DNA of 64,000 bases from Cordia subcordata (Eukaryota; Streptophyta; Magnoliopsida; Boraginales; Cordiaceae). Made by a program: the position numbers and the translations under genes. Of the stretch, positions 1 through 10,868 are shown piece after piece. Position 1 is the stretch's first letter, and every line of letters starts with the position of its first letter. The stretch is taken from assembly GCA_028554755.1 (NCBI GenBank), contig JAPTOF010000016.1, positions 3,075,001 through 3,139,000 on the forward strand, written 5' to 3'. Below the pieces are notes generated by a model. The model saw only the letters and a program-made list of their open reading frames with translations. It was not told the DNA's origin and did no database searches.

Positions 1-353
1 AGGGCTTACCGATCTCGGTGCTTCTAGTATTCATTTTTATTGATGAAGCGAGTTCATATGGCTTGGTTCAGTTTCCCTGAAACTATACCCCTTCTAATTT
101 CTGTTGAAGTTTTTCAAGTTTTGAATTTTTATTCTTCAGTCTCGTTCTTTTTCAACAAACTTGTTCGGTACTAGAATGATGATACGTTCTAGTCTCTGCA
201 TCGGGTCGGCCGGTGATCCGGACCGGCACGAGCACCGCCAGGGAGGGGGAGTTTTAAGCCAACGAACGGTTCCTTTCGGGGTTTGAAATGGAGGAGAAAG
301 ATTGAACAGAGTGAATGGTGGACGAAGGTGAACTGATATTTCATGGGGTTTAA
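1..353. other. Left-edge region with a GC-rich patch
   Basis: The first ~350 bases hold no recognisable domain. Bases ~205-290 are clearly GC-richer than the surroundings and are open on both strands. On the plus strand this contains the 36-codon frame listed separately. On the minus strand a 161-codon frame runs through it and on into the adjacent MITE, so most of that frame cannot be a conserved protein. The patch could be the edge of a gene lying to the left of the window, such as a 5' leader or a terminal exon; this is inference. Confidence 0.3.
176..286 (+). CDS. Possible 36-residue small ORF in GC-rich patch
   Basis: Starts at a double ATG and reads MMIRSSLCIGSAGDPDRHEH, then a glycine-rich stretch, and ends at TGA. 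I do not recognise the product. Reasons to list it: the frame coincides with the only GC-rich block in the first 10 kb, its codons are mixed rather than AT-driven, and the residues are charged and not low-complexity until the glycine run. Against it: it is very short, no splice partner is visible downstream, and a MITE begins 68 bases after the stop. It could be a first exon, an upstream ORF, a peptide gene or chance. Confidence 0.2.
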   Translation: MMIRSSLCIGSAGDPDRHEHRQGGGVLSQRTVPFGV

Positions 354-602
354 GTGCCTGTTTGAATTGACTTATTTTGAAAATCGTTTTCTCTAGATAA
401 TTTCTGAAAAAAGGGGTTTTTCTTGAGAAGTTCAAGTAGTTGCCTTTTCGCAGAAGTGGCAATGGGGTATCGTCTTTTTTTTTTTTTTTCTCCCATCTTT
501 CAAGTTTCAACCATTTCCTAAAAGCCACTTCAGTTACTTCACAAAGTATTCTTTTTGGGAAAAAAGTATTTTTTTTAATGAAAAGAAATTTCAAATAGAC
601 CC
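354..602. mobile_element. Tourist-like MITE, copy 1 (TSD TAA)
   Basis: A 249-bp inverted-repeat element. The left end GTGCCTGTTTGAATTGACTT is mirrored at the right end (…TTTCAAATAGACCC). Perfect 3-bp direct repeats TAA (351-353 and 603-605) flank it. The interior is A/T runs with 'TTTTTGAGAAG / CTTCTCAAGAA'-like arms that could fold into a long hairpin. TAA/TTA duplications with GGGCCTGTTTGG-like ends are typical of PIF/Harbinger (Tourist) MITEs. No coding capacity. Confidence 0.7.
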
Positions 603-636
603 TAAATTTAAGTATTATCATTTGAGTTACGAGAAG

Positions 637-1208
637 GGTGCGTTTGGTTTCTCTGTTTTGTGTTTTTATTTTTATGGAAAATGAAAATTAGGATAGAAAA
701 TTTATTTGGTTAATCATTTTTGTTTTTATTTTCAAAAAATAGAAAACAGTTTTTTAGGAAAATAGAAAACATCAAGAAAGTGTTTTATCTGAAAATAAAG
801 TGGTAATTTTGTAAATAATTTTAAATAATTTAAAAAATAAGGTGGTAGTTTTGTAAATAATTTTAAAAATTTAGAAAATAAGGTGGTAATTTTATAAATA
901 ACTATAAAAGATTTGAAAAGAAGGTGGCAGTTTTGTAAATATTTTTAAAAAATTTAGAAAATAAGGTGGTAATTTTGTAAATATATCCAAAAATTTAAAA
1001 AAAAGGTGGTAATGTTGTAAATATTTTCAGAAAATTTAGAAATAAGATAACAATTTTGTAAATAAACATAAAAAAACAAAACACTTTTAGTAACCAACCA
1101 CATTCTCTATATTTTAGAAAATAGAAAATGAAAATTGTTTTTAGAAAATAAAAATGGAAAATGAAAACTAGAAAATAAAAACAGAAAACAAGCAAGCCAA
1201 ACGCAACC
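637..1208. mobile_element. Inverted-repeat element carrying a ~41-bp minisatellite
   Basis: The left end GGTGCGTTTGGTTTCTC is matched in reverse complement by the right end GCAAGCCAAACGCAACC, so the ~570 bp form a terminal-inverted-repeat element. Both arms contain runs such as 'AAAATGAAAA…AGAAAAC' that extend the pairing. The centre is the tandem array listed at 797-1070. I could not define a clean target-site duplication, so the superfamily is not assigned. Non-coding. Confidence 0.55.
797..1070 (+). repeat. Minisatellite, ~41-bp period, 7 copies
   Basis: The core AAGGTGGTAATTTTGTAAAT recurs with TGGT at about 801, 843, 884, 925, 967, 1007 and 1048 (last copy degenerate), a spacing of 40-42 bp. 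Copies differ by scattered substitutions. The array sits in the middle of an inverted-repeat element, so it probably spreads with that element. Confidence 0.8.
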
Positions 1209-1863
1209 TAAGTTTTCGCATTCTGTGGTGACTCCAGAAATTCCTGGACAAATTTCAATTTAATCAAAGCCAGTGACCAAGTTCTGCACTTCTCCATTGT
1301 TTCGATTTTCGACTTCTCCAGAAAAATAGATATTTCTTTCGGAACTGAATAAACCTCTAAGTCAGTATTGTTTCGGATTTCCAGAGTTTTTCGTTTTATA
1401 CTGTAAAACTGAAACAACGTTGTAATGCTTCAGAATGACTTAACATCTCGTATCTTTGCGGTTTACTTATCGAAATTGACTTATAAGTTTTGCGAACATC
1501 TGGGCCTGTGAGCTTATCGGTAAAGTACTTCGAGGTCACGGACACGATGGAAGACCAACTATGGGGAAAGTAAATGGTCCTGGTCCAGATCCTTGTCAGC
1601 ATGACACGGCCCAACATTTCAAGCTAAACCTACCATGCAAGACACGGATGGGCAAGGTGCTATGTCCTTCCTCTGGGCCATGTCAAGCCGCGTACCATAA
1701 GGTACCTTTCATTTTGACGACTAATACTAGATTCCATCCTAGTTTTATGACCAAAAATCGTAATATCAAGATGTTTAGTTGATATGCTAAAAAAAAACAG
1801 AGATAAAAAGATTTTCTTTGGTTAGTACGCCGACAGGTCTAAACATAGAATGTCATATGTGGG
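1209..1863. other. Intergenic stretch, no gene recognised
   Basis: Short overlapping frames of 60-75 codons occur on both strands but show no domain and no bias to one strand. Bases ~1500-1720 are somewhat GC-richer and contain direct short echoes ('ACACGGCCCAAC', 'ACACGGATGGGC'), hinting at a decayed repeat. Nothing more can be supported. Confidence 0.4.
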
Positions 1864-2448
1864 CAGTGTTTTAAAAATCAGACCGGCTGGCGAATCGGAC
1901 ATCTTATTGGTTCTTGGGTCAACTGATCCGATCGGTCGACCAATGGTTCGACCGGACTGACTTTTCATAACATCATCTTCATATTTTAGCTTTGTCTGCA
2001 TCCAGTAAAGAGTAAAGACTAAATAAGAACATGATTTATATGTGAAATGTGTATAACATTTTAAAAAAAAAGAATTAAATATATGAAAATGTTTCAAAAA
2101 ATAAGATAAATAGGCACACAAGCATCATTGACAATTAAATATTTAAATTGTTGACTCTTGGTTGCATGCAAATTGCTATAGATTTTGTTTTCTTTATTTT
2201 TTCCCACTCTTTTAGTTGTTTTGGGTTAGTTGTGGGTTGTGGCAAACAAAATTAAGCCAAGCAAACTAAAATAACATGCAACCTAATAAATTTACAAAAG
2301 CTAGATTCGACCAGTTCTAGCCGGGTCTAATTGGTTTTTTCTGGTTTTTGAGCTTTTCGGTTTTTAAGCGTTGCTCGGCTCCTTTATTTTACTAGTTCTC
2401 GGTCGGACCGGTTCGACCAGCAGGTCCAGTCCTATTTTCAAAACATTG
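1864..2448. mobile_element. Inverted-repeat element with GACCGG-rich arms
   Basis: The left arm begins CAGTGTTTTAAAAATCAGAC and continues GGCTGGCGAATCGGAC. The right arm, read in reverse complement, begins CAATGTTTTGAAAATAGGAC and continues with GGTCGAACCGGTCCGAC. The arms are clearly homologous with substitutions and small gaps, over ~60 bp. The ~450-bp AT-rich middle has no coding frame with a domain. The family is unassigned, since no clear target-site duplication was found. Confidence 0.5.
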
Positions 2449-2767
2449 TATTTGGGTGATAAAAATTGAACAATTTTAGCATTATCAAGAAATTTTACGT
2501 TTGCTATAACTTTAATCGTCCAGCTGGAAAGATGTTTCACAAAGATTATCACTTTATGCTACCACGAATGGAGAAATCTACAAAGGCATTATAGACATAT
2601 ACAATGTAGGGCAACAGGAGAGAAAGGTGAAGCAAAAAAGACAAGTAGAAAGAGACTCCTTTTAATGCCTTTTTTCTGTCTCTCTAATGTAAACAGCATC
2701 ACCAAAAATTGAAATACAAAGAAGAGAATGAGAAGGTGTGGCACATTAAACCAAGGATTGGAAATTG

Positions 2768-3212
2768 AAAATTGGATAAATGACTCATTTAGTTCCTTAT
2801 TTTTTATCCTTTTGACAATTAAGTTTATTATCCTTAAAACACGACAATTCAGTTCTTTATATTTGCAATTAGTGACGGGATAGTCATTTGTTTTGAGTTA
2901 AATGAAAAAAGTCAAGAAATAACAATTTCTAATCCCTTATTTGTAATTGGCGATATCGTTAATCCTGAGCTAAAAAGTCAAAAGGTAACATTTTTAATCC
3001 CTTATCTTTGTAATTTGTGACGCTATTAGTCCCTTATCTTTACAATTTGTAAAATCATTAGTCCTAACGCCATTAATTTTTTGATTTTTCTTTTAAGTTG
3101 GGGACTAATGCATCACAAATTACAAAAGATAAAGAACTGAACTATTGCTATCTTAAACATAAGGAACTTTATTTGTTAAAAGAGTCAAAAATAAGGAACC
3201 AAATTAATTTTC
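2768..3212. mobile_element. MITE-like inverted repeat (TTCCTTATTTTT ends)
   Basis: Left: 'ATTTAGTTCCTTATTTTTTA…GACAATTAAG…CAATTCAGTTCTTTAT'. Right, in reverse complement: 'AATTTGGTTCCTTATTTTTGACTC…GTTCAGTTCTTTATC'. The two halves therefore pair over more than 100 bp. Inside, short direct motifs such as 'AATCCCTTATCTTTGTAATTTGTGACG' recur two to three times. Non-coding; a foldback or MITE element, family not assigned. Confidence 0.5.
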
Positions 3213-5704
3213 GGCCCTTGAAAATAATTACGATTCGATCACTAGTCTACTAACAGTTATAACCTGGATAACTATATGAAACAATTAATCGAGACTTAAA
3301 AACAATAGAGACTCAAGTTTCTCAAATGTCCCAGATCAACAAGTTGGTAAGGTGGACATATCAATTCAGAGAATGGAGAATGTATCAGTTTAGGCTATAA
3401 AATTTTAGCTACCCATGTTTCAGATCATTCAAATTTTTTCCTTTAATATTTTATTTTATTTTATTTTTTTAAATAGGCAATTGGTCTGATAAAGAAAGTG
3501 AAAAATCAGAGAGGTGAGCCCGCCTTGAATGCCGGGCAGAGAAAAGAAAGGACCACGCTTGGAAGCAACCAATGGAGGGCAGTAATAGAAGGTATGGTCT
3601 CAATCACCCACACTGCCCTCATCCCCAGACGTACTCCTCATCTCATCAATTGTTTTACTACTAGAAAATTGTCCCCACCAATGCATGCCCCTCCTTAGAG
3701 GTGAAGCAACAAAAGCCTGCAAACCCCCTGTTCACCAGAAAAGGACGGGAGTAAGCGTCTTGACAGGAATGATTGGGTTATGACTTGTTGTAATTAAAGA
3801 TTTTGAATTTGAAATTAAGTTATCTCCAACTGTTTATCTAAATTCAAACCTCCATATTTAAGGGAGTTATTGGTGTTTATAAGTTCTAACAATCCTCCCT
3901 TAAATCATTTTATGGTTATGCGAGACACTATCTCTAGAATAGGAGAGTTGTTGAAGTAAACTAAAATAAAGATCCTTAAATTGAGAAATTAATAAAAAGG
4001 AGGAGAGTTATTGGAGTAAAAATGAAAATAAGGGGTCTTGAAATTTTAAAAAATGACTCAAATCATCTAAATGCAAGCAAAAAATAGAGGACTTATTGTA
4101 GTTAACCTTATATTTTATTATAAATATTGTCTATAATTTGGTTGATTTGAATAATGTATGTATAAATTAGACGTCATTTTATTGCAGAGTTTGTAATTTT
4201 GAGATGAATTAGCGTGTAATAAGATAAACTCTTTGTCATAAAAGAATAAAATGAAATAAAAGAAATTGCATGATTAGGAATCGAGGTAGTGCTTTAGGGT
4301 GAGGTGTCCTTTAAATATTATAATATTAAGAGAGGTTTAGAGAATAATTCAAGTGGTTGAAAAAGTGATGACTTAACTTCGAAATTAATGATGTGCCAGA
4401 ATTGGTTTAGGTTGTTGGGCTTATTCTATAAAAAAATTATACTGTTACTAACAAGATTTAATAACTATATGCAATTTATAACTATAATAATAAATAAAGA
4501 TATTAAATCTCGTTTATAACGTCGAGGGGAGTCGTAACAAAGTTAGAAGAAAGTAAAGGGGAGGTCAAAGGTTTTTTTTTTTTATTCTACCCTTCTTTTT
4601 CAAATTCTTATAAAAAATACCTTAGTTTGAAAATTATTTTCATAACTGCCCTTTTTCAGAATTTGAAATACCGAAATGGTATTTGAAATGAACCTTATTA
4701 TTATTATTTTTTCACTATCTAAGCTAATGAACCTTATCTTTCTCTATTGTAAACTTTTATTCACTGTTCTGCTCATCTTTAGAAACTCTAGCCTATCGGT
4801 GTGGCTTTGCTTTCTCCTGTGAGATGTCAATGGTTATGTTTGTGAATATTCTAATGAAGAGACAAGAAAGACCTTGACTTCACACAACATTGGAGAAGAC
4901 CTCGTAACAAAGGAAAGCAGAATAGTCATCAATTTCTATTTCAAGTACCAATTGAAATACCGAACACTATTTCTGAGGCATTTTCATGCAACAAATTTAA
5001 AATGTTAAATAAACGAGGGTATTACGGTATTTCAAATATTATTTTGACAATTAAAATACTAAAAAGAGTAGATTTAAAAATAATTTTAAAACAAGAATAT
5101 TTTTAAAAGAAATTGTCAAAATGAGAGTATAAATAAAAAAAAAAATCCAGTTTAGAGGGTGTTAGGACAATGTGGTCAGCGAGGTCAGGTCAGCTAGCTA
5201 GGCGTCAATCATAAAGCAATAGATTACAAAATCATTGAATGGTTTCTGAATCATCATCTGTTTTTTTTTTCCCTCTCCCTCTAATGAATAATCTATTCTT
5301 TGGTTGAGACAGGACCTGCATGGGTATATTGTATTGTGTGTATATGTTTGACTGTGTTAGGTTTTTGACATTTTCTCTGATGACACGTCCCTCTTACACA
5401 TCATCACTCGTGTGTCTTGTTATTTCAAAACCTTATTTTTATTTTTATCTCTGTTCCATATGCTTTTTGTTTACTCTCTTTCTCTCTCTATACATATACA
5501 TATATATATATATATATTTAAAATATATTGGTGTCATAAATATAGGTACTGTTTATCTGATGGAAGAGAATGAAATGATATCTACAGTAGCACCCGCGAG
5601 AATCTCGCCTTCTTATTCGTTTATATAGTAGTACAGTTGGGTTCCTCTTCTTATAACGGGACATCAGATTCATTTTAAGCGTAATACAACTACTCGTCTT
5701 AATG
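3213..5704. other. Gene-poor AT-rich intergenic region
   Basis: No domain-bearing reading frame. Bases 3826-4100 contain short 'TCTCCAACTG…GTTATTGGAGTA' mirror motifs resembling the larger element at 26362-26844, possibly a decayed relative. An (AT)n tract lies at ~5493-5520. The frame at 3498-3698 and the 102-codon frame at 5320-5628 lack family features; the latter runs through the AT tract and is rejected. Confidence 0.4.
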
Positions 5705-5940
5705 TTATACTAGTTAATTGATCGAGCACCTATCTCACAAATGCGGTTTCCAGGCATGTTGTTCACGTAGCTCAGAGTGCTAATATGGTTATTAATTGGT
5801 TAGTTAAGAATGTTTTATTAGGTTTTATTTCTAATGATTGAAAATTTGTTCCACCATTGGATTTGTGATTAATGTGTGAATTGTGTGTTTGTATCTATTG
5901 GCATTGATTGGTATCTAACTTATTATTAATAAACATTCCT
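5705..5940 (+). pseudogene. Possible 3' scrap of a LINE RNase H domain
   Basis: In the frame through 5752-5880 the reading is VSRHVVHVAQSAN followed by …NWLVKN…, a stop, then PPLDL and another stop. This resembles the end of the RNase H-like domain (VxRxxNxVAHxLA…W…PP) found in plant non-LTR retrotransposons and their gene-sized fragments. It is short, interrupted by stops, and followed by an AT-rich tail. The call rests on motif resemblance only. Confidence 0.3.
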
Positions 5941-6119
5941 TGTTTCTAATTGAAAAACTACTCGTCTCCATGTATGTATTTCAAATGAGAAAGCAAGATG
6001 ATATTTTTATGAAAAGGTATACATAAGTCCAGATTTAAGATTTTTTATTATAATAACTTACTGTTAGACCACTCACCTAATGATTTACTTATGTAAGTAA
6101 TATTTTCACAAGCACATTT

Positions 6120-6344
6120 GGGGCTGGCTTGGATTGACTTTCTCTAGAAGTGTTTTTTTAACAATTTTTGAAAGAAGCATTTTTCTTGAGAAGTTAAAAA
6201 TTTTAGTTTCTGAAAAAAAATTATATTTGAGCTTTTTTTTTTTCCTTCAGAGTTTTAATTTTTTTAAAAATCAAGCCAAATAATTATTATAAAAAGAATA
6301 AATTTTTGTAGGGATTTTTTTTTTTCTTAAAATCAAAGACACCC
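6120..6344. mobile_element. Tourist-like MITE, copy 2
   Basis: Left end GGGGCTGGCTTGGATTGACT and a right end that in reverse complement reads GGGTGTCTTTGATTTTAAG. Flanks are TTT and TTA, a near-match to the TTA duplications of the other copies. The internal T-rich and A-rich arms are complementary. Same family as copies at 354, 6874, 13369 and 26972. Confidence 0.55.
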
Positions 6345-6873
6345 TTAAACCAGCATCTATCAAGAATCCACTTCATTAAGAAGGATATGCATAGGATTCC
6401 TTGCCGAATTTTACCAACTAAACGAGGTGAGTTTTGTGCCCAAAAAGTCACACATGAATTGAATACAAAATCAAAAGAGAATGAATGATTAAAGACTCTT
6501 CTAGACACCCCACTGGGGTTCAAAATATTGTCTGATCTCGGGACTTGTAACCATCATAATGCAATTTGCAAGTTTATGTTTAATAATCAATTATTAACTC
6601 AAAGCTAAAACATGACCATTAATTGAGTACTATTTTAATTTGTGTCTACAAAGATGGATTTTTTGTACAGTAGTAACCTAATCTCTAAATGTTGAAATCC
6701 GTTAACGAATGTTTAACAATTAATCTCAACAGCCGCAGATGAATATGAGGATGCGACGATAGCTGCAAAACCTAGGGTGCGAGCTCAAGTGGAGTGGTTG
6801 ATGATGCAGATCTTGGTGGAAGTAGCAGGTAAAAAAGAAAAAGAAACTTAATCCCTAAATCAAAAGTGTTTTA

Positions 6874-7089
6874 GGGCTCGTTTGGATTGGCTTTTTTCAA
6901 AAGCGCTTTTTTTAACAGTTTTTTTTAGAAGCTAAAAATTTTGGCTTCTAAAAAAAGCTGTATTTGAATTTTTTTTTTTAAAGTTTTAGCTTTTTTGGAA
7001 GCCAAATCAAATAGTTATTATAAATTTATTGTAACTTTTTAAGAAAAAAAAGTATTTTTTTCTGGAAAAAAGCCAATCCAAATAGGCCC
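6874..7089. mobile_element. Tourist-like MITE, copy 3 (TSD TTA)
   Basis: The best-preserved copy: GGGCTCGTTTGGATTGGCTT at the left, AAGCCAATCCAAATAGGCCC at the right, so the ends pair almost perfectly. Perfect TTA direct repeats lie at 6871-6873 and 7090-7092. Length 216 bp. The centre has GAAGCTAAAAATTTTGGCTTC-like stem sequences. TTA/TAA duplications fit the PIF/Harbinger superfamily. No coding capacity. Confidence 0.8.
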
Positions 7090-7202
7090 TTACAAATACA
7101 ATAGTGAATTTATTTTTGTAAGACCTAAAAGTTGTACGTATGGACAAATCATGAAAACAATTTTTTACAAATACAAAATAAGAAGTATAATATACCACAA
7201 GA

Positions 7203-7395
7203 GATTAGGAAATAGTTCGAGTAATTAAGAATATCTCTCCCAAGCGTGAGATCTTGAACCTAATCCCATGTGGGTGAGGCCACAAAATGAACCCAATCAT
7301 TCTTCAAATTCCACACAAGCATAAGAGAAATTTCGTAATTCAAACGACTATTCAATTACTTGCTTCTGGGTCGCTTAAATAAAGTTTTTTTCTTT
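7203..7395 (+). repeat. SINE-like, tRNA-derived repeat (candidate)
   Basis: Reads '…ATAGTTCGAGTAATTAAGA…' then '…GAGATCTTGAACCTAATCCC', which resemble degraded A-box and B-box sequences of a tRNA-derived SINE at roughly the right distance (~35 bp). It continues through 'ATGTGGGTGAGGCC' and ends near a T-rich tract at ~7383-7400. No target duplication was identified. The B-box is imperfect, so confidence is limited. Confidence 0.35.
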
Positions 7396-8544
7396 TTCCT
7401 TTCTTTTTCTCCCTGGGGTCACTGACTCACTGTGCCTAAACAGACGAACACCCCAGATCTGATGGCCAGAATCTTGTTCGAGTACCAATATCCGAACCCC
7501 GAGATGACGACACGTGTCCAAGTTCGTGAACAGAGAGATCAGTGAATGATGAGTGAATGATGGTATAATCATTATTAAACAATAATTTCACATTATTCTT
7601 GGCTGGTAACATTTACTGCATGCCATGCTAATCTCACTGTCTGCTGTTCTCATATCTGCATGCAGGCATTACTGTACGGCATCAACACACATATGTATAT
7701 ATATATGTGTGTGTGTGTGTGCGTGCGTAACTCGTATATCAATGGAGGATAGGTCCTGGTTATTTACATGCATCGGGTTCTATAGGATGGTCAGTCTCTG
7801 TCTAGTCTCTATTCTGGACATTTGTGAGTCTCAGAGTATTTGGAGCTTTTGCATTTTAATTACTCCCATTCTTTTCCCAAGGCACAAAATTTATGACCCA
7901 TTTAGAAAAAAATAAAATAAAAAATTTTTTTTAGGTAACTTTCCTTTGCAATAAATATTTTAATTGGATTAACTTGAATTGAGTTTTTTTTATGGAGTCA
8001 GAATTTAATTTGATCTTTTCTAAATAAAGTATTCTTTAGGAAAAGAATACAGATAAAAGGCAATTTTCAAAATGATTAAAATTAAGAAATTAATTCTTGC
8101 AAAGTATTTTCTTTGAAGAAGAGTCTCACCTAACTGGCCTCAAGAATTTACTCAAATGATGGCAACTTTACTTCTTTATTTACTTTTTTTTTTAATGAAA
8201 TCATAATGAGCTGGCAAGCTGCATGCTTCTTGTAGTAACTTGAGAAGAATGCTGCATTGAATTCGGGTCGCTCTCTTGTGAGTGAAGGATTGTACAAAAT
8301 GGTAGAAACATGTTAATAAGTTCCGCAAGTGCGTGATTTCATGCGCCTCTCACATTATGATATGATTTTGTTTTAATTTTTTTTCCGAAGAGTTAATTGA
8401 AACCATAAGCAGCTAAACAAGGTCCAAAAACAGCAATATTCAGAAGATAAGGCTCAATTTATTAAGATCAAAGAGGTTCCTAGGGTACACTTAAGTTTGA
8501 GTATGCTTTTAAATATGTTACTATAAAAGTTTCATTCCTATCTT

Positions 8545-8755
8545 GTCTCTTGAGATGCCCTAGTGATAATTGCTGAGACTGAATATGACTCAAGATTTAG
8601 GGTTTGATCCCAGTTATCTGTTCTAGATAAATACTCTTGACTTACCTAATGTTCAGTATAAGAGATTCACTACACACTCAAGGTTTGTTAGTTAGTGATC
8701 GAGCTCTATCGATTATTATAATATTGGTGGAGCTCTACTAGTCAAATTTGCTTTG
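8545..8755 (+). repeat. SINE-like repeat, family A copy 1
   Basis: An A-box-like 'CCCTAGTGATAATTGCTG' is followed ~35 bp later by a B-box-like 'GGTTTGATCCCAG'. The downstream body ('CTCTTGACTTACCTAATGTTCAGTATAAGAG…CACACTCAAGGTTTG…GTTAGTGATCG') is recognisably shared with 50505-50660. Two copies of the same non-coding body with tRNA-like promoter boxes support a SINE. Diverged; no intact flanking duplication seen. Confidence 0.45.
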
Positions 8756-9104
8756 TACAAAAAAAAGAAAGAGAAAGAAAATTTTTATTTCTAACTCACT
8801 TTGTGTATTAATTTTGAGGGTGAAGCTCAACACTCCAATATTTATTAATTAATGGACGGACTCTAATTATCCATTTTTTTAATGATCAACCAACACCAGT
8901 TAATTTCTTTGTGTCATTAAAGAAAAAGAGAAGTCCAAAACAGCAAGTTGTTGTCCACTATGGTAGAAAAAGTTGGGAAAGGGAGCAGTAATGATGGTTT
9001 CAATTATTGCTAAAAAGCTATATGAAGACCGGTCGTGGCGAGAAAGTGGCACGAGGTTTGATCATGACATAATTATTGTCCACGGTTGTGTTATGTAAAA
9101 ATGA

Positions 9105-9245
9105 GATAAAAACACCTTTTCTTATCATTCTTCTTTCTTTGTTTCTTTTGGGTCGATAAGCAACTTTTCTTCTTTTCCCACCATTTTGTTTGGACAAAAC
9201 TCTGCATTTACGCAACCTTTAGACTATGTCTTGTCTATGCCGCCA
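9105..9245 (+). repeat. Local duplication, copy A
   Basis: The block containing 'AAAACACCTTTTCTT', 'TTTTGTTTGGACAAAACTC', 'CATTTACGCAACCTTTAGAC' and 'ATGTCTTGTCTATGCC' is repeated in order at 9263-9305 plus 9607-9702. Together these are two diverged tandem copies of a ~140-bp unit. No function recognised. Confidence 0.7.
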
Positions 9246-9262
9246 TGCTTGTAAATGTAAAT

Positions 9263-9702
9263 GTGGTAAAAACACCTTTTCTTCTTCTTTCTTTCTTTTT
9301 TTTTTGAGTAAATTGTATTTTGTCCTATGTGTTTGTCAAAGCCGCATAAATTTTCTATGATCTCAAAATTTTCTAATGCCTTCTGCGGTTTTAAAAACAT
9401 TAGGCATTGATCCCTACGAATGTAAAATAATATGGAAGAATATGCATCGGTTTTAAATTAGATAGGAGAATACGCATTAATTTAGAACCACAAGAGTTAC
9501 AAAACAAGGTAGATATCGACGAATTCTAAAACTTAGAAAATTTTATACGATTTTTACGAAACACAAAAATAAAATGCATTTTACTCTTTTTCCCTTTTCT
9601 CTTCGGTAAATAAACACCTTTTCTTCTTTTTCCACTATATTTTGTTTAGACAAAACACTTCATTTACGCAACCTTTGGCCAATGTCTTGTCTATGCCATC
9701 TA
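9263..9702 (+). repeat. Local duplication, copy B, interrupted by a MITE
   Basis: The first part (9263-9305, GTAAAAACACCTTTTCTTCT…) and last part (9607-9702, …GACAAAACACTTCATTTACG…ATGTCTTGTCTATGCC) match copy A at 9105-9245. The middle is the inverted-repeat element 9306-9586. The order implies duplication first and insertion second. Confidence 0.65.
9306..9586. mobile_element. Inverted-repeat MITE inside duplication copy B
   Basis: Left end GAGTAAATTGTATTTTGTCC; the right end in reverse complement is GAGTAAAATGCATTTTATTT. The element is 281 bp and non-coding. Both sides abut pyrimidine-rich sequence (…CTTTCTTTTTTTTT / CTTTTTCCC…), so the target-site duplication is not clear. Its insertion splits one copy of a local duplication. 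Confidence 0.6.
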
Positions 9703-10659
9703 TATTATGCCTAGCTAGATCCAAAGTCGCATTGGTCATATTTTCAAGTGGAATAAATGTCTGTGAAAAGCTATGCATGGTAAATGTAATGATTAAACAA
9801 CTTTAATTAAGCAAAACAAAACCCTTTTTTGCTTTTAATTAGTGGCCTTTATACTTGACTGGGAATTCTTTTTTATATCACATCAAGAAACTATATACAA
9901 CCCATTAGTTTATCTGAAATATAAGGAAGCTTTTCTTTCATTTTTAATTTCCTTTTAATTTTAAATTTTCGATTTTGTGTAGAGGAGTGGCATGATGGAT
10001 TGGGAACAACTTGAATGTCAAGATTTATGAGTAATTATCATGGTGTTACAACAAAAAAACAAATACTGAAGTGGCACAACACGAGAGTTTGACACACGAG
10101 CAAATATGGTTGATGTTGCATGACACATATCCGCGTAAGATGTTAAACGTGGATGGTTGAGTGTGCAAGGTAGCACTTTTATTAGAATGATAAAAGTCTT
10201 CTAGTGAAGAGGGCATAAATGGTACGAGTGCTACGCTAAAAAAGGTTGAAGAAGTTTACTAACAATCGAAGGGCTAAAAGGAATTCCAAGGCCTCGATCG
10301 AGGTAGTTAACAATGTTAGGAACATGGGTAGTTACCGAGTCATGGAGAAAGTGTATGGAATAAGCTTGAGGAAATAGGTATAAAGCATGAAGATTATCCA
10401 GGTTGTTAATTATTGACAGTTACTTAACAATTTTTTACTATAAAAGGAGTGAGCCAACACTAATATGAGAGAGTACTTAAAGTACTCACACATGTGGTCT
10501 TTATTGAACATGTCCAGTTTGATGATATCCTACCATTTCCACAACTTAGTTGCAAGCTTAGTACAACTTAGTCCTCTGTGACATATTCTTCTTAGCAACA
10601 ATACTTTAAACTACAATTGATATCTTGTCATGTCCTAGATGTATTATATTTGAGCATGT
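9703..10659. other. Intergenic stretch before the copia element
   Basis: No domain-bearing reading frame in either strand. Moderately AT-rich, with a slightly GC-richer block ~10080-10360. That block contains 'CACAACACGAGAGTTTGACACACGAGC' and similar text but no protein signature. Nothing further is supported. Confidence 0.4.
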
Positions 10660-10665
10660 CTCTTT

Positions 10666-10868
10666 TGATAAGGCAAAATATATGTTCTTGTAATTTAGCA
10701 TTATTCTTTCCATACTTTGTGTATATGATGTATCACGTATATTAGGCTAGAATCATAAATTGCTTTCCTACCATAGTTAGTTGATATGCTTAGAGAGCAA
10801 GCCAATCTCGGATATATGTACTACACGATTGTACAACACATAAATATAGAGAAATTCCCTCTCTTACA
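10666..10868 (+). repeat. 5' LTR of the 10.7-kb copia element
   Basis: 203 bp, starting TGATAAGGCAAAATATATG and ending CTCTTACA. It matches 12725-12928 along its whole length, with about a dozen differences in the first 140 bp by eye. Shared landmarks include 'TTCTTGTAATTTAGCATTAT' and 'GAGAGCAAGCCAATCT'. It is short for a copia LTR but within the family range. Confidence 0.85.

Noticed and set aside
136..621. 161-codon minus-strand frame at the left edge
   Set aside because: It runs through an inverted-repeat MITE and simple A/T runs; only the GC-rich part could be anything, and no domain is visible.
5320..5628. 102-codon plus-strand frame
   Set aside because: It depends on an (AT)n tract translated as alternating Ile/Tyr and has no family feature.
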